Assembly: GCA_020740775.1 (NCBI GenBank)
Contig: JAHEWK010000036.1
Location: forward strand, 62,001-126,000
Reading direction: 5' to 3'
Source: Ilyonectria destructans
Taxonomy: Eukaryota; Ascomycota; Sordariomycetes; Hypocreales; Nectriaceae
DNA: 64,000 bases
Part shown: piece by piece, positions 1-8,965 of the stretch
Layout of the letters: each line of letters begins with the position of its first letter
Numbering within the stretch: the stretch's first letter is position 1
Notes under the pieces: model-generated
Database searches by the model: none
The model's input: only the letters and a program-made list of their open reading frames with translations
Told to the model about the DNA's origin: nothing
Translations under genes and position numbers: made by a program

Positions 1-820
1 ACCTTGAGACCGTTACAATGTCTTTGAAGTCATTCTATGACCTAATGCGTGGCATCTGCTGCATTTAGGTTGTGCCTTTGGCTGTGCTGCTGCCTCAACT
101 GCCTCAAATGCACTTGGCTCTCTCTGAGTGCTTGATTGCTGTCTAGTTGAGCTGGCAGCTATCCGATCAGGTCGATGCCGAGGCTCTAGTAGCAACTGAT
201 GAACACCATAGCGGTTGAGGTGCCAATGCGTGTGACAATGCTCTAGGCGAAGGGCTTGGTCTTGTTCTTGTAGAGCCTTAAGAGTATGGGCGCAAGGGAG
301 CCCTTGAGATCGAGTAAAAGAGCCGGTGCAGCTAGGCAGGTCTTTTGTAAGAGCCACTTCCGTTGTTCCTCAACCTTCCGTAAAGCCTCATGAGGTATCT
401 AGCCACGTATAGCACTATATAGTGATCCAGAGAGCTCAATTGGTATCCGCATTTGCTGGCTGGCTTGGTTGGATCGTAGCTCGGCTAATTGATTAAGCAG
501 CGCATGCTTCAAAGTTCTCCAAGCCTCGAAGAGATCTAGTGTAGATTTCTTGAGATGGCTCTTAAGTAGCCTATGGATACCCTCAACCCGTGAGGTAACT
601 ACATTACCAAAGTGAGGGTGCTGATCAACCCAGGCCTTGACAAGCTTTTCCTTGTACGGATCGAGCCAATTGGCCTTAATATACCCAACCTCTTTAAGGT
701 ATTGCGGTAGGTAGCGCTTTTCAAGCTCTTGTACGCGCTGATTAAAGGCCTCTTCATGCTCAGGAAGAGGAAAAGCGCCGGCTTTTGAAGAGAAATGCCC
801 AAGACGAAGTCATCTACATC
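1..820 (-). pseudogene. MULE (Mutator-like) transposase, 3' part, degenerate
   Basis: On the minus strand the stretch reads as the C-terminal half of a fungal MULE transposase. The segment FGNVVTSRVEGIHRLLKSHL (about 640-570) is the usual region after the DDE domain. It is followed by a SWIM-type zinc finger (CTGSFTRSQGLPCAH, about 320-280) and a Cys-rich tail (CSRCHALGH). The frame is broken: a TAG stands where RGW-IPHEAL is expected near 405-410, and there is a frame change near 355. The gene runs off the left edge, so its last codons are not visible. The DDE core is missing, because the region above about 820 has another identity. This is a dead transposon fragment, possibly of the same superfamily as the MULE at 53269-55501. 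Confidence 0.75.
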
Positions 821-1605
821 AGGAGGTATTTAAAGAGATCAGGGCACGCGTACAGCGTAGCGTAAGAGATGTGAAGGTTAAGGAGATCTTTAGCCATAAG
901 AAGAAGCATTGGAGGCCCCTTTTACAGTTCAAAAATCAGGCTGACTGGTGGTGCAAGGCTGATCATCGTGTCTACCTTGACTCGGCTATGATGCTCAGTC
1001 AACGGTATGCCCTATGCGAGCTTTGGGAACAGAATAAGCTTCTTCCTGAGTGGCAGCCAGCCATGAAAATGCCCTCTTTTTATGATACTACAGTCATTGC
1101 AGAGGCTCTGAGATTCATCGTATTAGATGAGCAAGAAAGCTGTGTAAATAAAGCTCTGATGTTGAGCTACGAGGCTGACGGGCTAGAGATAACAGAGGAA
1201 GTTGATGGTGAGGATAACACCGAGGGATTCATCATGGTCAAGGGCGAAGACAGCGAGAGAGACCTATAATTATCATGCATTTCAATTCACCAGTTGAAAC
1301 GCTATATAATCCCTTAATTGCGTGCGAAAAATGCGACTCTCTAGCTGTCAATTCAGGGGTCGCGATGCTCCTTTAGATGCGCGCGTAAAAGTTGACTTGC
1401 AAATGCACATAAGTATGCTTAAAATGAAGTGACATCTAATCCCCTAGTAAAATGGCTGCATGTAGAGGGTACCTTATTTTTGCAATTCAACGTGACTTTT
1501 GCTAGTCAAACAGACCCCCCGTCCAGGAGGTACGAGTGGCGGGGATGGGCGACTCGCAGCCCTTCCCTAGTAGGCACTTCGTGGTCTTCGTTCATGCCAC
1601 TCGAC
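780..1605. repeat. Left arm of a diverged long inverted repeat
   Basis: Reverse-complementing 2710-3450 gives a colinear match to this arm: the ORF at 841-1269, then CTTAAT..TGCGAAAAA (1313), TTCAGGGGTCGCGATGC (about 1353), ATGCTT-AAATGAAG, GGGGGGTC..TGAC..GCAAAA and an inner end at CCTAGTAG. By eye the identity is roughly two thirds, with short indels. The arms enclose the RS-rich gene at 1905-2486. The outer limit on this side is uncertain, because MULE sequence abuts it near 780-820. Confidence 0.6.
841..1269 (+). CDS. ORF of unknown function, paralogue of the ORF at 3069-3428
   Basis: This open frame of about 140 codons lacks an ATG near its start (the first alternative start is GTG at 871), so it is probably the surviving C-terminal part of a longer protein or an exon. 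Recognisable blocks are EIFSHKKKHWRPLLQ, a DWW motif, LDS..LSQRY, NKLLPEW, RFIVLDE and DGLEITE, ending in an acidic tail. The same blocks in the same order occur in the minus-strand ORF at 3069-3428. I do not recognise the family. Its position in a long inverted repeat points to a mobile element product rather than a host gene. Confidence 0.45.
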   Translation, partial: RARVQRSVRDVKVKEIFSHKKKHWRPLLQFKNQADWWCKADHRVYLDSAMMLSQRYALCELWEQNKLLPEWQPAMKMPSFYDTTVIAEALRFIVLDEQESCVNKALMLSYEADGLEITEEVDGEDNTEGFIMVKGEDSERDL

Positions 1606-1904
1606 CCCAGTCCTTGTTTTAACAAACTTGCATGAAGATTCCATCATGATGACATGCACAGAACAACGATGGAATCTAAGTCGTCACCAGGTGGGGTTCG
1701 TACATACCGTGATCGATTCGTCTTAGACATACTTCGGAGGCGAATGTGGCGAGGGTGATGTCAGTATGACGCACGTCTGTGCCGGAGGGAATATCCCATA
1801 TCGCCAGAAGCATATCAAGTAAAGGATCTCTCTTGATATTGTCATGTCAACGTCTCCTTAAATTAGCCAGTCTCCAACAGTTTACCGCCATTTTATTTGC
1901 AATC
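1606..1904 (+). promoter_or_regulatory. Presumed 5' region of the RS-rich gene
   Basis: About 300 bp separate the inner end of the left repeat arm from the ATG at 1905. I see no TATA box or strong element, only a short AT-rich stretch just before the start. It has no coding potential. Confidence 0.3.
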
Positions 1905-2486
1905 ATGCATAACCTTTTTTCTCGGCGACGCCAAAAGAGTCCTTACGGCAGTTATCCAGATTCTTCTGATGATGAGGCCTATTATAGCGAAGACAGACGC
2001 AAACCAAGAGCCAGGTCTCTAAGTCGCGAAAGTTTTTACTGTTGGAGTCCAGCCCGAGATCATCGCCCCAGGAAGTCTCATTCCGAGAGGAGGCACGCTC
2101 ATTCCCTCGATCGTCCGCATCATTCCACTCGGCACCACCACCATCACCGCAGCCGCCCAGAGCCATCCCACCGAGCCCGTGATCACGATAGAAAGAGACG
2201 CGACGAAAGCGAGACATGGTCCCAACGGAAGCTAGAGCATGCGACCAACGCGGCCATCGACGCTGCTGCCGTGGAAGCATTCCGGCTAAGAAAAGAGCCT
2301 GGGGAGTGGACTGGAGCTAAGGGTGCGAGAGTCGCAACGGCAGCGGTGGGTGCGGCGGTTGTAGACGCGATGCTTGATGGGCATCCAGACCAACATAGCA
2401 AGCGAACTTTGGCTGAGTCAACTCTTGGGGGTCTTGTTGTTAATAGGCTGGTGAATGGGCCTCGACACGATCTGAGACATCGCTGA
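1905..2486 (+). CDS. RS/His-rich protein with conserved Ala/Gly-rich C-terminus
   Basis: The predicted protein has 193 residues from the ATG at 1905. An in-frame upstream extension exists, but it looks like leader sequence and starts less well. Residues 1-100 are low-complexity: Arg/Ser dipeptides, acidic serine patches (SDDEAYYSED) and a run of His (HHHHH). The C-terminal 90 residues form an Ala-rich helix pair (NAAIDAAAVEAF, ATAAVGAAVVDAML) followed by HSKRTLAESTLGGL and VNRLVNGPR. That arrangement occurs in many small fungal proteins annotated as hypothetical or DUF3824-like; this is from memory and unverified. No frame damage is visible. It sits alone between inverted repeat arms and reads away from both ORF-bearing ends. 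Its function is not known. Confidence 0.6.
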   Translation: MHNLFSRRRQKSPYGSYPDSSDDEAYYSEDRRKPRARSLSRESFYCWSPARDHRPRKSHSERRHAHSLDRPHHSTRHHHHHRSRPEPSHRARDHDRKRRDESETWSQRKLEHATNAAIDAAAVEAFRLRKEPGEWTGAKGARVATAAVGAAVVDAMLDGHPDQHSKRTLAESTLGGLVVNRLVNGPRHDLRHR

Positions 2487-2709
2487 TGTTGACGAGATCG
2501 AGGTATGAGGAGCATGGGGATTGGAAATTAAAGAATGATTCTTCAAACAATTCCAAATGAGTTGCAGCGTTGGCAAGTAAAAGTCTACGGTCCGTCCGCT
2601 TTTGTGTGTGAGTACTTATGTAATTAATGTACAAGTATGTAGTCTGCAGCTAAGAAGACGAGGCGGAATGTGTAGTCTATCACGACATGCTATTCAATTC
2701 AACCCGAGC

Positions 2710-3450
2710 CATTCGACTGTCTCCTCTACTAGGGGGGCCTTCAAGTCGGCCGTCCCGGCCATTCGTACCTCATGGACGGGGGGGTCCGCTGACCTGCAAA
2801 AACGACCTTGAGATGCAAAAAGAAGATACATCCGCACGCAGCCAATTTTCTATGTCTCTTGATGTACCTTCATTTCAAGCATGTTTTTGCCCATCTACAA
2901 GTGGGTTTTTGCATACAGGATTAAGGGGGCATCGCGACCCCTGAAATTACAGTCAAGAAGTCAGGTTTTTCGCATACGATTAAGGAAGTGTATAGTAATT
3001 CAGCTGGTCCATTGAAAGAAGGGAAATCAGAGATCCTCTTCATCATCTTCGCCCTTGACGACGATGAATTATTCGCAGTCACTTTCACCCTCAATTGCCT
3101 CTGTTATCTCTAGTCCATCTGTCTCCAAGTTCAACAATAGCGTCCGATTCGCACGCCTCTCTTTCTCTTCTAACACGATGAATCTGACGGCCTCTTCAAT
3201 AACTTCAGCGCCATAATAAGAAGGCCACGGCATGGCTGACTCCCAGTCAGGGAGAAGCTTGTTCCGCTCGTGAAGCTCACGAGGTAGAAAATACCGTTGA
3301 CTCAGCCATTCACCTGAATCAAGATGAAGGCGGCGATCAGTCTTTGACCACCAATCCGTGTGTTTCTTCCACTGTAGGAACGGCTTCCAATGCCTTTTCT
3401 GATGACTGTATATCTCTCTTATGTTCACAGCATTTTGCAGGGCGCGATGG
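2710..3450. repeat. Right arm of the diverged long inverted repeat
   Basis: This is the inverted counterpart of 780-1605. It contains the minus-strand ORF at 3069-3428, the block GCATCGCGACCCCTGAA near 2927, paired GTTTTTGCAT motifs, and the inner end CTACTAGGGG near 2727. Similar GGGGGGTC-TGAC-GCAAAA terminal motifs occur in the foldback element at 34428-34720. Confidence 0.6.
3069..3428 (-). CDS. ORF of unknown function, paralogue of the ORF at 841-1269
   Basis: The frame has about 119 codons. Its first listed codon is GTG, and the frame continues upstream without an ATG (...RHRALQNAV), so the true 5' end is unclear. It shares block order with 841-1269: EIYSHQKRHWKPFLQ, DWW, LDSGEWLSQRY, NKLLPDW, RFIVLEE and DGLEITE. 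The two copies differ at roughly half of the residues yet both stay open, which suggests they separated long ago or evolved under some constraint. The family is unknown. A role in a transposon is an inference from the inverted-repeat context. Confidence 0.45.
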   Translation of the reverse strand: MNIREIYSHQKRHWKPFLQWKKHTDWWSKTDRRLHLDSGEWLSQRYFLPRELHERNKLLPDWESAMPWPSYYGAEVIEEAVRFIVLEEKERRANRTLLLNLETDGLEITEAIEGESDCE

Positions 3451-4559
3451 CGCGCAACCGAGTGCCGGCCCTTTCGAGGGTCGATATGGAGCCGAGATCC
3501 GAGACAAGTATCGCATATCGCTTGAATGGAGTGAGCGCTTTAGCTCGAGTATTACCATGTCCGTTGTATGAAATGCATGGTACCGCTTCCGGCCCTCGCC
3601 ATGGATACAACAATACCGTGTATCCACACATCCGAAGACCACGGACTGGATGGGCAATGAGAGACAAAGTCGAGGCAAAGGCAAAGACAACAAGCCACCT
3701 TTTGTTCCCCCACCCCGCGTCTCCCGTTGCTGGTTTTGGGAACTAACACGCGTTCACTACAACTCGAATGCATAGCGCGCTAACCAGGGCACATTTTATT
3801 TATTTTGTTTTTTTCCTGCGGTTATTAGTTCTCTCGAGGTTCCATGGAGCATGGCAAGCCACTATCTCGTCTGGTGACACACACTAGGCGCGTCGTGGCT
3901 TTCTCCTCACCTCCCTTCCCAATCTCTAATTCCCCATCAACTATCTAAACTGGAATAATAAGATGAACGTTGGCGACAACAACTGTGAAAAGCGAGGCAA
4001 AAAGCCCGCGGCAAGACACACGAAGTCTACTGTACGAAGGACAGCTTGTTGCAGTAGCGTCCGTCCAGGGCCTACGGCAGGGGGGCCCGTCTTGGTGGCA
4101 CCATAATGCCGTCGCAGCTCTCATTGGCCGTCTTGCTGGCCATCTCCATTCATGTCTTGTCTCTTCTCCGTTTTCTCTTTGGCTCTCGGTTTCCCGCCGC
4201 GCTTGCCGTGCCAAGTTAATGAGGTAGGATAACTACCTGGGTACTCGGTTAGGAATCGAGATGCATTAACTTAATTTGGCTCCATCCATCGAGCAACCAC
4301 TAAGATAAAACCATACGGGGATATTGGTTGTTAGGGCGGCAGTTGGGTAAGCTAGTCCACCTCTAGCTTGCCGCTTGCAAGGTTTCCCGCAACATTTAAC
4401 AATGTGGCAGACGGTGGACCGCCAGCTCATCAAACTACTCTAGGCACAGCAAGTGAATGTGGATGAAAGCATGCGTCTGGGGAACGCCACAGCTTATGTT
4501 GTGTCCAGGAGCAGAATACATTTTGGGACCACGCTTAGCGTATCCTGGGAACCCTCCAA
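3451..4559. other. No gene seen
   Basis: Only short overlapping open frames without motifs occur on both strands. The sequence is mixed GC with pyrimidine-rich patches (for example 3890-3945). There is no TIR, LTR or splice-restored frame that I can support. Confidence 0.4.
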
Positions 4560-4811
4560 AACATCCGGATCTCGACAGTTCTAGTGCAGCATTTCAAGAC
4601 AAGCCTCGAGAAGTACGAGTCCGATCATTTCTTCAACCCCCGCATCCTGAGGAGCTGGTATGCCTTTGATAAGTATTACCTGAAGACTGAGGATTCGCCA
4701 TACTATGCGGCAGCTATGATTTTCCATTCCTCGCGCTGGATAGGATACCTAAAGCATAACTGGGACAAAAAGTGGGTGCGACCTGCTATTCAAGCTGTCG
4801 TCTCATGCTAG
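4560..4811 (+). pseudogene. hAT transposase fragment
   Basis: The frame reads HFKTSLEKYES, then SWYAFDKYYLKTEDSPYYAAAM followed by HSSRW and YLKHNWDKKW. This is the region just before the hAT C-terminal dimerisation domain, where family members carry W.K...YY...D.SP.Y.AA..L.P. Nothing upstream or downstream continues the protein, and it ends in TAG. It is on the opposite strand to the hAT remnant at 10629-12169, so it is not simply the other half of that gene displaced by the LINE. Confidence 0.6.
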
Positions 4812-4932
4812 ACGTGGGCGTTCGGATGTTTCATACATTTCCGGACCTAAGTCAAGGGTATTTAATCGTCGAGTCTCCATAATGGGTAGTGGCCTCTCCC
4901 TTACACCCAGTGTGTCCAACAACCAAGGGTAA

Positions 4933-5185
4933 GGATTTTATTTCGCCCGGGGGGCACACCCCAGAGGGCCTTTGCGCTAAGTTATTTTCGTTTCGTACAG
5001 TGCTTCCATAATCACCCAAAGCCCAACAATTTCACTTTTACTGACTGGTCCAATCTGGTGTATATGCCGTGACAGGCCTGCTTGAAGGCCAATTTCTCCA
5101 AGTGTTCAGCATCCTATCCTCAGCAGCTGAAGCACGGTCTGTCAAAATGAAGCTTTACGATGTTAGTAGGGTCTGATCTGAATAG
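4933..5185 (-). other. LINE 3' untranslated region
   Basis: About 250 bp lie between the ORF2 stop and the element end. It contains a GC-rich segment (CGCCCGGGGGGCACACCCC on the plus strand near 4946) that could fold. The same sequence, with few changes, precedes the second copy at 30389-30650, so it is a conserved part of the element rather than flank. Confidence 0.6.
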
Positions 5186-8100
5186 TTAGTATGCCTGAGG
5201 CTTCTGTCCCATGTCAAGCCTCCCCGTTGCAATGGCAAATTTGATCGTCGCCCGTACTGCCTGCATGTCTGGCGCCCATTTGTCACCGTCAGACGCTGCC
5301 TTTCCTCCCAAGAAGAACGAGAGGTTCCCCATCTTTGTTTGTGAGCATTTCAGCATGCCTTCCCGTTGTATTGTCCACTTTGTGCATCTGAATAGAAAAT
5401 GCGCAACTGTCTCGGATGCTTGACCACACTCGCACATATCCGATTCCACTGCACCGATGTTGTGCAGAAAGCTGTTCAGTCTTGCCATTTCCGTGCGGAG
5501 CTGGACCAGCACCTCTGCTTCTTTCCTCTTCAGCAGGTCATATAGAGTACGTGTATGCTTGCCAGGTAGTGCCGTGTCTATCGTCTTCGAGTATTTCCCG
5601 ACTCTTCCCGGCGGTGTCGTTGATTGCCGCTGCTTGATTATGGCTAGTCTTATCCTCGTGGATCTTGCTTGATACGGTGGCATATTTGGTCTGCATTCAC
5701 TTTCAGTGGCCTTCCGGGCTGCTGCTTTGGCTTTTGGTCCTAGTGCGAAGTCTTCGTCTCCTGCTGGAACCCACATCATCTGGAGAGAGTTGCCCTCGTC
5801 TTCAAGACGGTTGACATGCTTGTAGATTTGCCGAATGATCTGTTGACCGGACTGTTGTCGCGGCCGCCGTATGGCTTCTAGTGCGGAGCGGTTGCTCGTC
5901 ATGACGGTGATATTCCGTCGACGCAGTCCGAATGGCATGCATCTCAGCGCCATCTCTATAGCTCCCAGCTCGGCTATGTAGGGGTTCAGCTCCTCCTTCG
6001 ACCCGAGAGTGATGGAGTAGCTGGCCACTACCTCGTCGGTACTGTTGAGGGACGTATCTTGTACGACACCTCCCATGCCTACCATGCCCCCTCTCTGGGA
6101 GGAGCTGGTGGCAATGAGTATGCCTTCCACCCTATTTGCAGCTTCCCTTGCCCTCTCCCGGTTAGGGTCGCACGACATTAGTGTGCGGCCTCTCCATGGC
6201 GGTAGCGCGTACTCCTGAATGATCTCCATTCGTTCAGTGGTTGTCTCCCCTTGTGCCTGAGCAATCCTCTGCATCGGCGACACGAATCGGCGACACGCTT
6301 TCACTTTCAGTGTGGCCAACAGGTGTGTCCTGGGAAGGGTCCGGAGGTTGATCCAAAACCTTGTTGCTGCTTTCGCATGCCGTTCTTGCACCGGTTGAAT
6401 GCTAGCTTCGGCCTCTGCCACCGCTGTTGCCACGGTCCGGAAAGCTCCCGTGATCGCCTGTGCTCCGACCATCTGTGCCTTGTCCAACCAAGCTGCTTCT
6501 CTAACGCCACATGAGTGCGCCCACACGCTGGACGCATAGTCCATGGTGGGAGCTACTGTTGCTACGAACAGTTGTCTCGCCGTCCGCGGTGACAGCATCT
6601 TCAGTCTTCTCAGGCACATAGCGGCCGAGAGCCCCTTTGTGGCAGCTCTGGCTATGTGTTCCTTGTACCGTAGTTTCGCGTCCATGACCACTCCCAGGAT
6701 CTTGGCGCTCGTCTTGGGCTTGACTACTTTTCCTTTGATCATGAGCGGTGTGTCGCTGGTACGCGCGGCGTTTCGCGTGAAATGCACGATGGACGTTTTG
6801 TCTCCTTCGAACGTCGCACCGCTCCGTCTTTCCCAGCCCAGTGCTTCGTCTATAATTGATTGGATGCCGGTTCGGTTTTCCTCTGCTGTTGGTCCCACCA
6901 CCCAGGCTGAGTAGTCATCCACAAATGCCATCGAACCACCTCTTGCGTTGATTCTTCTCTGCACCAAATCTGCATTGAAGAACAGGAACAACACCGGCGA
7001 CAGCGGTGATCCTTGCGGGAGACCTGCCTGTGGCAACTCCCGTAGCTGTGACGTGTGCCCATTTACCACCATGGTGGCCGTTCGTCCAGAGCAGAAGGCG
7101 TCAATCCATCTCACCAGTCCACCAGGTATGCCTCTCGCCTTCAGCCTCTCCAGTAGTCGCTCTTTGAACACTCCGTTGTAAGCGCCTTTGACGTCGAAAC
7201 TGATCAGACTGAGCACCCTGCCGGCCCTCCATGCCTTATAGATCTGCTCCTGCAGCAGTATCAGTGCTTGTTCGGCTGACCTTCGCTTCCTTGCCCCGAA
7301 GTGGTTTGCGGGCAGCAGTCCATAGCTCTCCACAACATAGGATATCCGCTCTGCAACGACTGCCTCGAGTATCTTGCCCAGTGTTGACAGCAGCGATATC
7401 GGTCTCCATGCCTTGGCCACTGTGTAGTCTCCCTTGTCTGCTTTCTTTAGCGGGATGATCTTCGCACTCCTCCACTGGTGGGGTACCACACCATCCCTGA
7501 GGGATGTGTCGAAGAGGTGCAAGACACGGTATCTAACCACTGGCCAAAGCTGATTCCACACCATTGCTGGCAGACCATCGTCTCCAGGCGCTTTCCAAGG
7601 TTTCACTGCTAGCACTTTTTCTTCAACTTCCTCCATGGTCAGGTCTGGCATGTGCACTTCTCTCCGTTGCGATCGCTCGCCTTCATCGTCAATCCTAGCC
7701 GGCAACGGCGGGAAGAACGTGCTGAGCAGCTCCTCTGCCTGCTCCACCCTATCTTCCGTGGTGGAGCCGTCTTGTCTCTTCAAAGGGGTTACCCTGTCGT
7801 CCATGATGTCCTTTCCAGGTTTCAAGTATTTGGCCGCCTTCCATATGTTGACATCTTCTGCCAGGAAATCGTCCCAGTGCAGTGTCTTCTGTTTCCGGAT
7901 GGCATCATGGTACTCCTTGGATGCTTCCTTGGCCCGTCTTTCCAGGTCGGGCCTCACCTGACCTGCTCGCCGCTGTGCCCTGGCCTGATTCCGCCAGAAC
8001 GTATACACCCGCCGAAGTCTTGTCAAATCCTTCCTCCACCAGCGCTTCGCGTACGGTACTGGTTGTGCTCGGGGCGTCAGCTCGTGGATCGCCTCGAGGA

Positions 8101-8965
8101 CGATCCTCATTAACTGGTCTGTCTGTTCCTGCACGCCGACAGTCCAGGGAAGCTCTCGGAGATTGTCCTCCACCCTGGTTCTGATTGTTGTCCATGGTGC
8201 ATTCTTGAACAACAGTCTTTCCGCGGCAATCCGATTAGGCCTCGCGAGATCGAACGTCGTTTGGATCGCCCGGTGGTCCGATCCGTGTTCTGTCGGGTGT
8301 ATGGAGCACGTCACCATTTCGTCTGCCACTTCCGCCGTCGCCAGCACCAGGTCGATTGTGCTTTCCTTGTCGGGGCCTTGCCATGTCTTTGTGCCTCTCG
8401 GGAGAAGGCTGCAAAGACCGTGTTCGTTCATGAGGTCGATGATCGATTCGGCCTCGCTTTGCCTTGCCAATGGCACGTCGTCTCCTCCCCATAGCCGGTC
8501 GTGCTGGTTAAAATCTCCTGCCAGTAAGACGTCCACCACCATCCCTGTCCTGCTCCTGAGGTCGAGGATCACCTGGTGCAGGGTATGGCATGTGTGTCGA
8601 AGAGTCTGAGGCTTGCCCCCCGGCACGTACACTGACACGACCAACACTATTCGGTCCGGAAGTCGTATGGTTGCTGCTGTCAAGTCCGGGGACTGTATTG
8701 GTACTTGCTCGGCCTCCAAATCCCTATTCACCCACAACATGCTCCGGATTGGCCATCTGCCATCTCTCCAAATTGTGGGAACCATTTTGATCCATTTGGG
8801 GTGTCCCATGGGGACTGTGAGAAGTTTGCCGTCAATTTTCCGTGCCTGTGGTTCTTGGATCGCTATAACTGCAAAATCTTGGAGTCGCTTATCGTTCATT
8901 AGGCTTTCATGTACCATATCCTGTTTTCTCACATTCAGTTGGATTACCTGAAACATCCTACTCAT
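5186..8965 (-). CDS. LINE ORF2: AP-endonuclease / reverse transcriptase / RNase H-like
   Basis: From the ATG at 8965 the protein has 1259 residues; a longer open frame starts at 9277 but overlaps ORF1. The order is: an exonuclease-endonuclease-phosphatase domain (IQLNVRKQ, LLAGDFNQHDRLWGG, SDHRAI); a reverse transcriptase with KAWRPISLL, PQGSPLSPVLF and the catalytic FVDD box at about 6915-6930; an RNase H-like fold (IAELGAIEMAL); and a C-terminal Cys/His finger (CECGQ...H....C, about 5435-5380). It makes cDNA by target-primed reverse transcription in the nucleus. The ATG sits eight bases inside the end of ORF1 (ATGAGTAG), which suggests termination-reinitiation. The RNase H first Asp and the TDS-type Asp appear replaced (TSN). 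Confidence 0.85.
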   Translation of the reverse strand: MSRMFQVIQLNVRKQDMVHESLMNDKRLQDFAVIAIQEPQARKIDGKLLTVPMGHPKWIKMVPTIWRDGRWPIRSMLWVNRDLEAEQVPIQSPDLTAATIRLPDRIVLVVSVYVPGGKPQTLRHTCHTLHQVILDLRSRTGMVVDVLLAGDFNQHDRLWGGDDVPLARQSEAESIIDLMNEHGLCSLLPRGTKTWQGPDKESTIDLVLATAEVADEMVTCSIHPTEHGSDHRAIQTTFDLARPNRIAAERLLFKNAPWTTIRTRVEDNLRELPWTVGVQEQTDQLMRIVLEAIHELTPRAQPVPYAKRWWRKDLTRLRRVYTFWRNQARAQRRAGQVRPDLERRAKEASKEYHDAIRKQKTLHWDDFLAEDVNIWKAAKYLKPGKDIMDDRVTPLKRQDGSTTEDRVEQAEELLSTFFPPLPARIDDEGERSQRREVHMPDLTMEEVEEKVLAVKPWKAPGDDGLPAMVWNQLWPVVRYRVLHLFDTSLRDGVVPHQWRSAKIIPLKKADKGDYTVAKAWRPISLLSTLGKILEAVVAERISYVVESYGLLPANHFGARKRRSAEQALILLQEQIYKAWRAGRVLSLISFDVKGAYNGVFKERLLERLKARGIPGGLVRWIDAFCSGRTATMVVNGHTSQLRELPQAGLPQGSPLSPVLFLFFNADLVQRRINARGGSMAFVDDYSAWVVGPTAEENRTGIQSIIDEALGWERRSGATFEGDKTSIVHFTRNAARTSDTPLMIKGKVVKPKTSAKILGVVMDAKLRYKEHIARAATKGLSAAMCLRRLKMLSPRTARQLFVATVAPTMDYASSVWAHSCGVREAAWLDKAQMVGAQAITGAFRTVATAVAEAEASIQPVQERHAKAATRFWINLRTLPRTHLLATLKVKACRRFVSPMQRIAQAQGETTTERMEIIQEYALPPWRGRTLMSCDPNRERAREAANRVEGILIATSSSQRGGMVGMGGVVQDTSLNSTDEVVASYSITLGSKEELNPYIAELGAIEMALRCMPFGLRRRNITVMTSNRSALEAIRRPRQQSGQQIIRQIYKHVNRLEDEGNSLQMMWVPAGDEDFALGPKAKAAARKATESECRPNMPPYQARSTRIRLAIIKQRQSTTPPGRVGKYSKTIDTALPGKHTRTLYDLLKRKEAEVLVQLRTEMARLNSFLHNIGAVESDMCECGQASETVAHFLFRCTKWTIQREGMLKCSQTKMGNLSFFLGGKAASDGDKWAPDMQAVRATIKFAIATGRLDMGQKPQAY

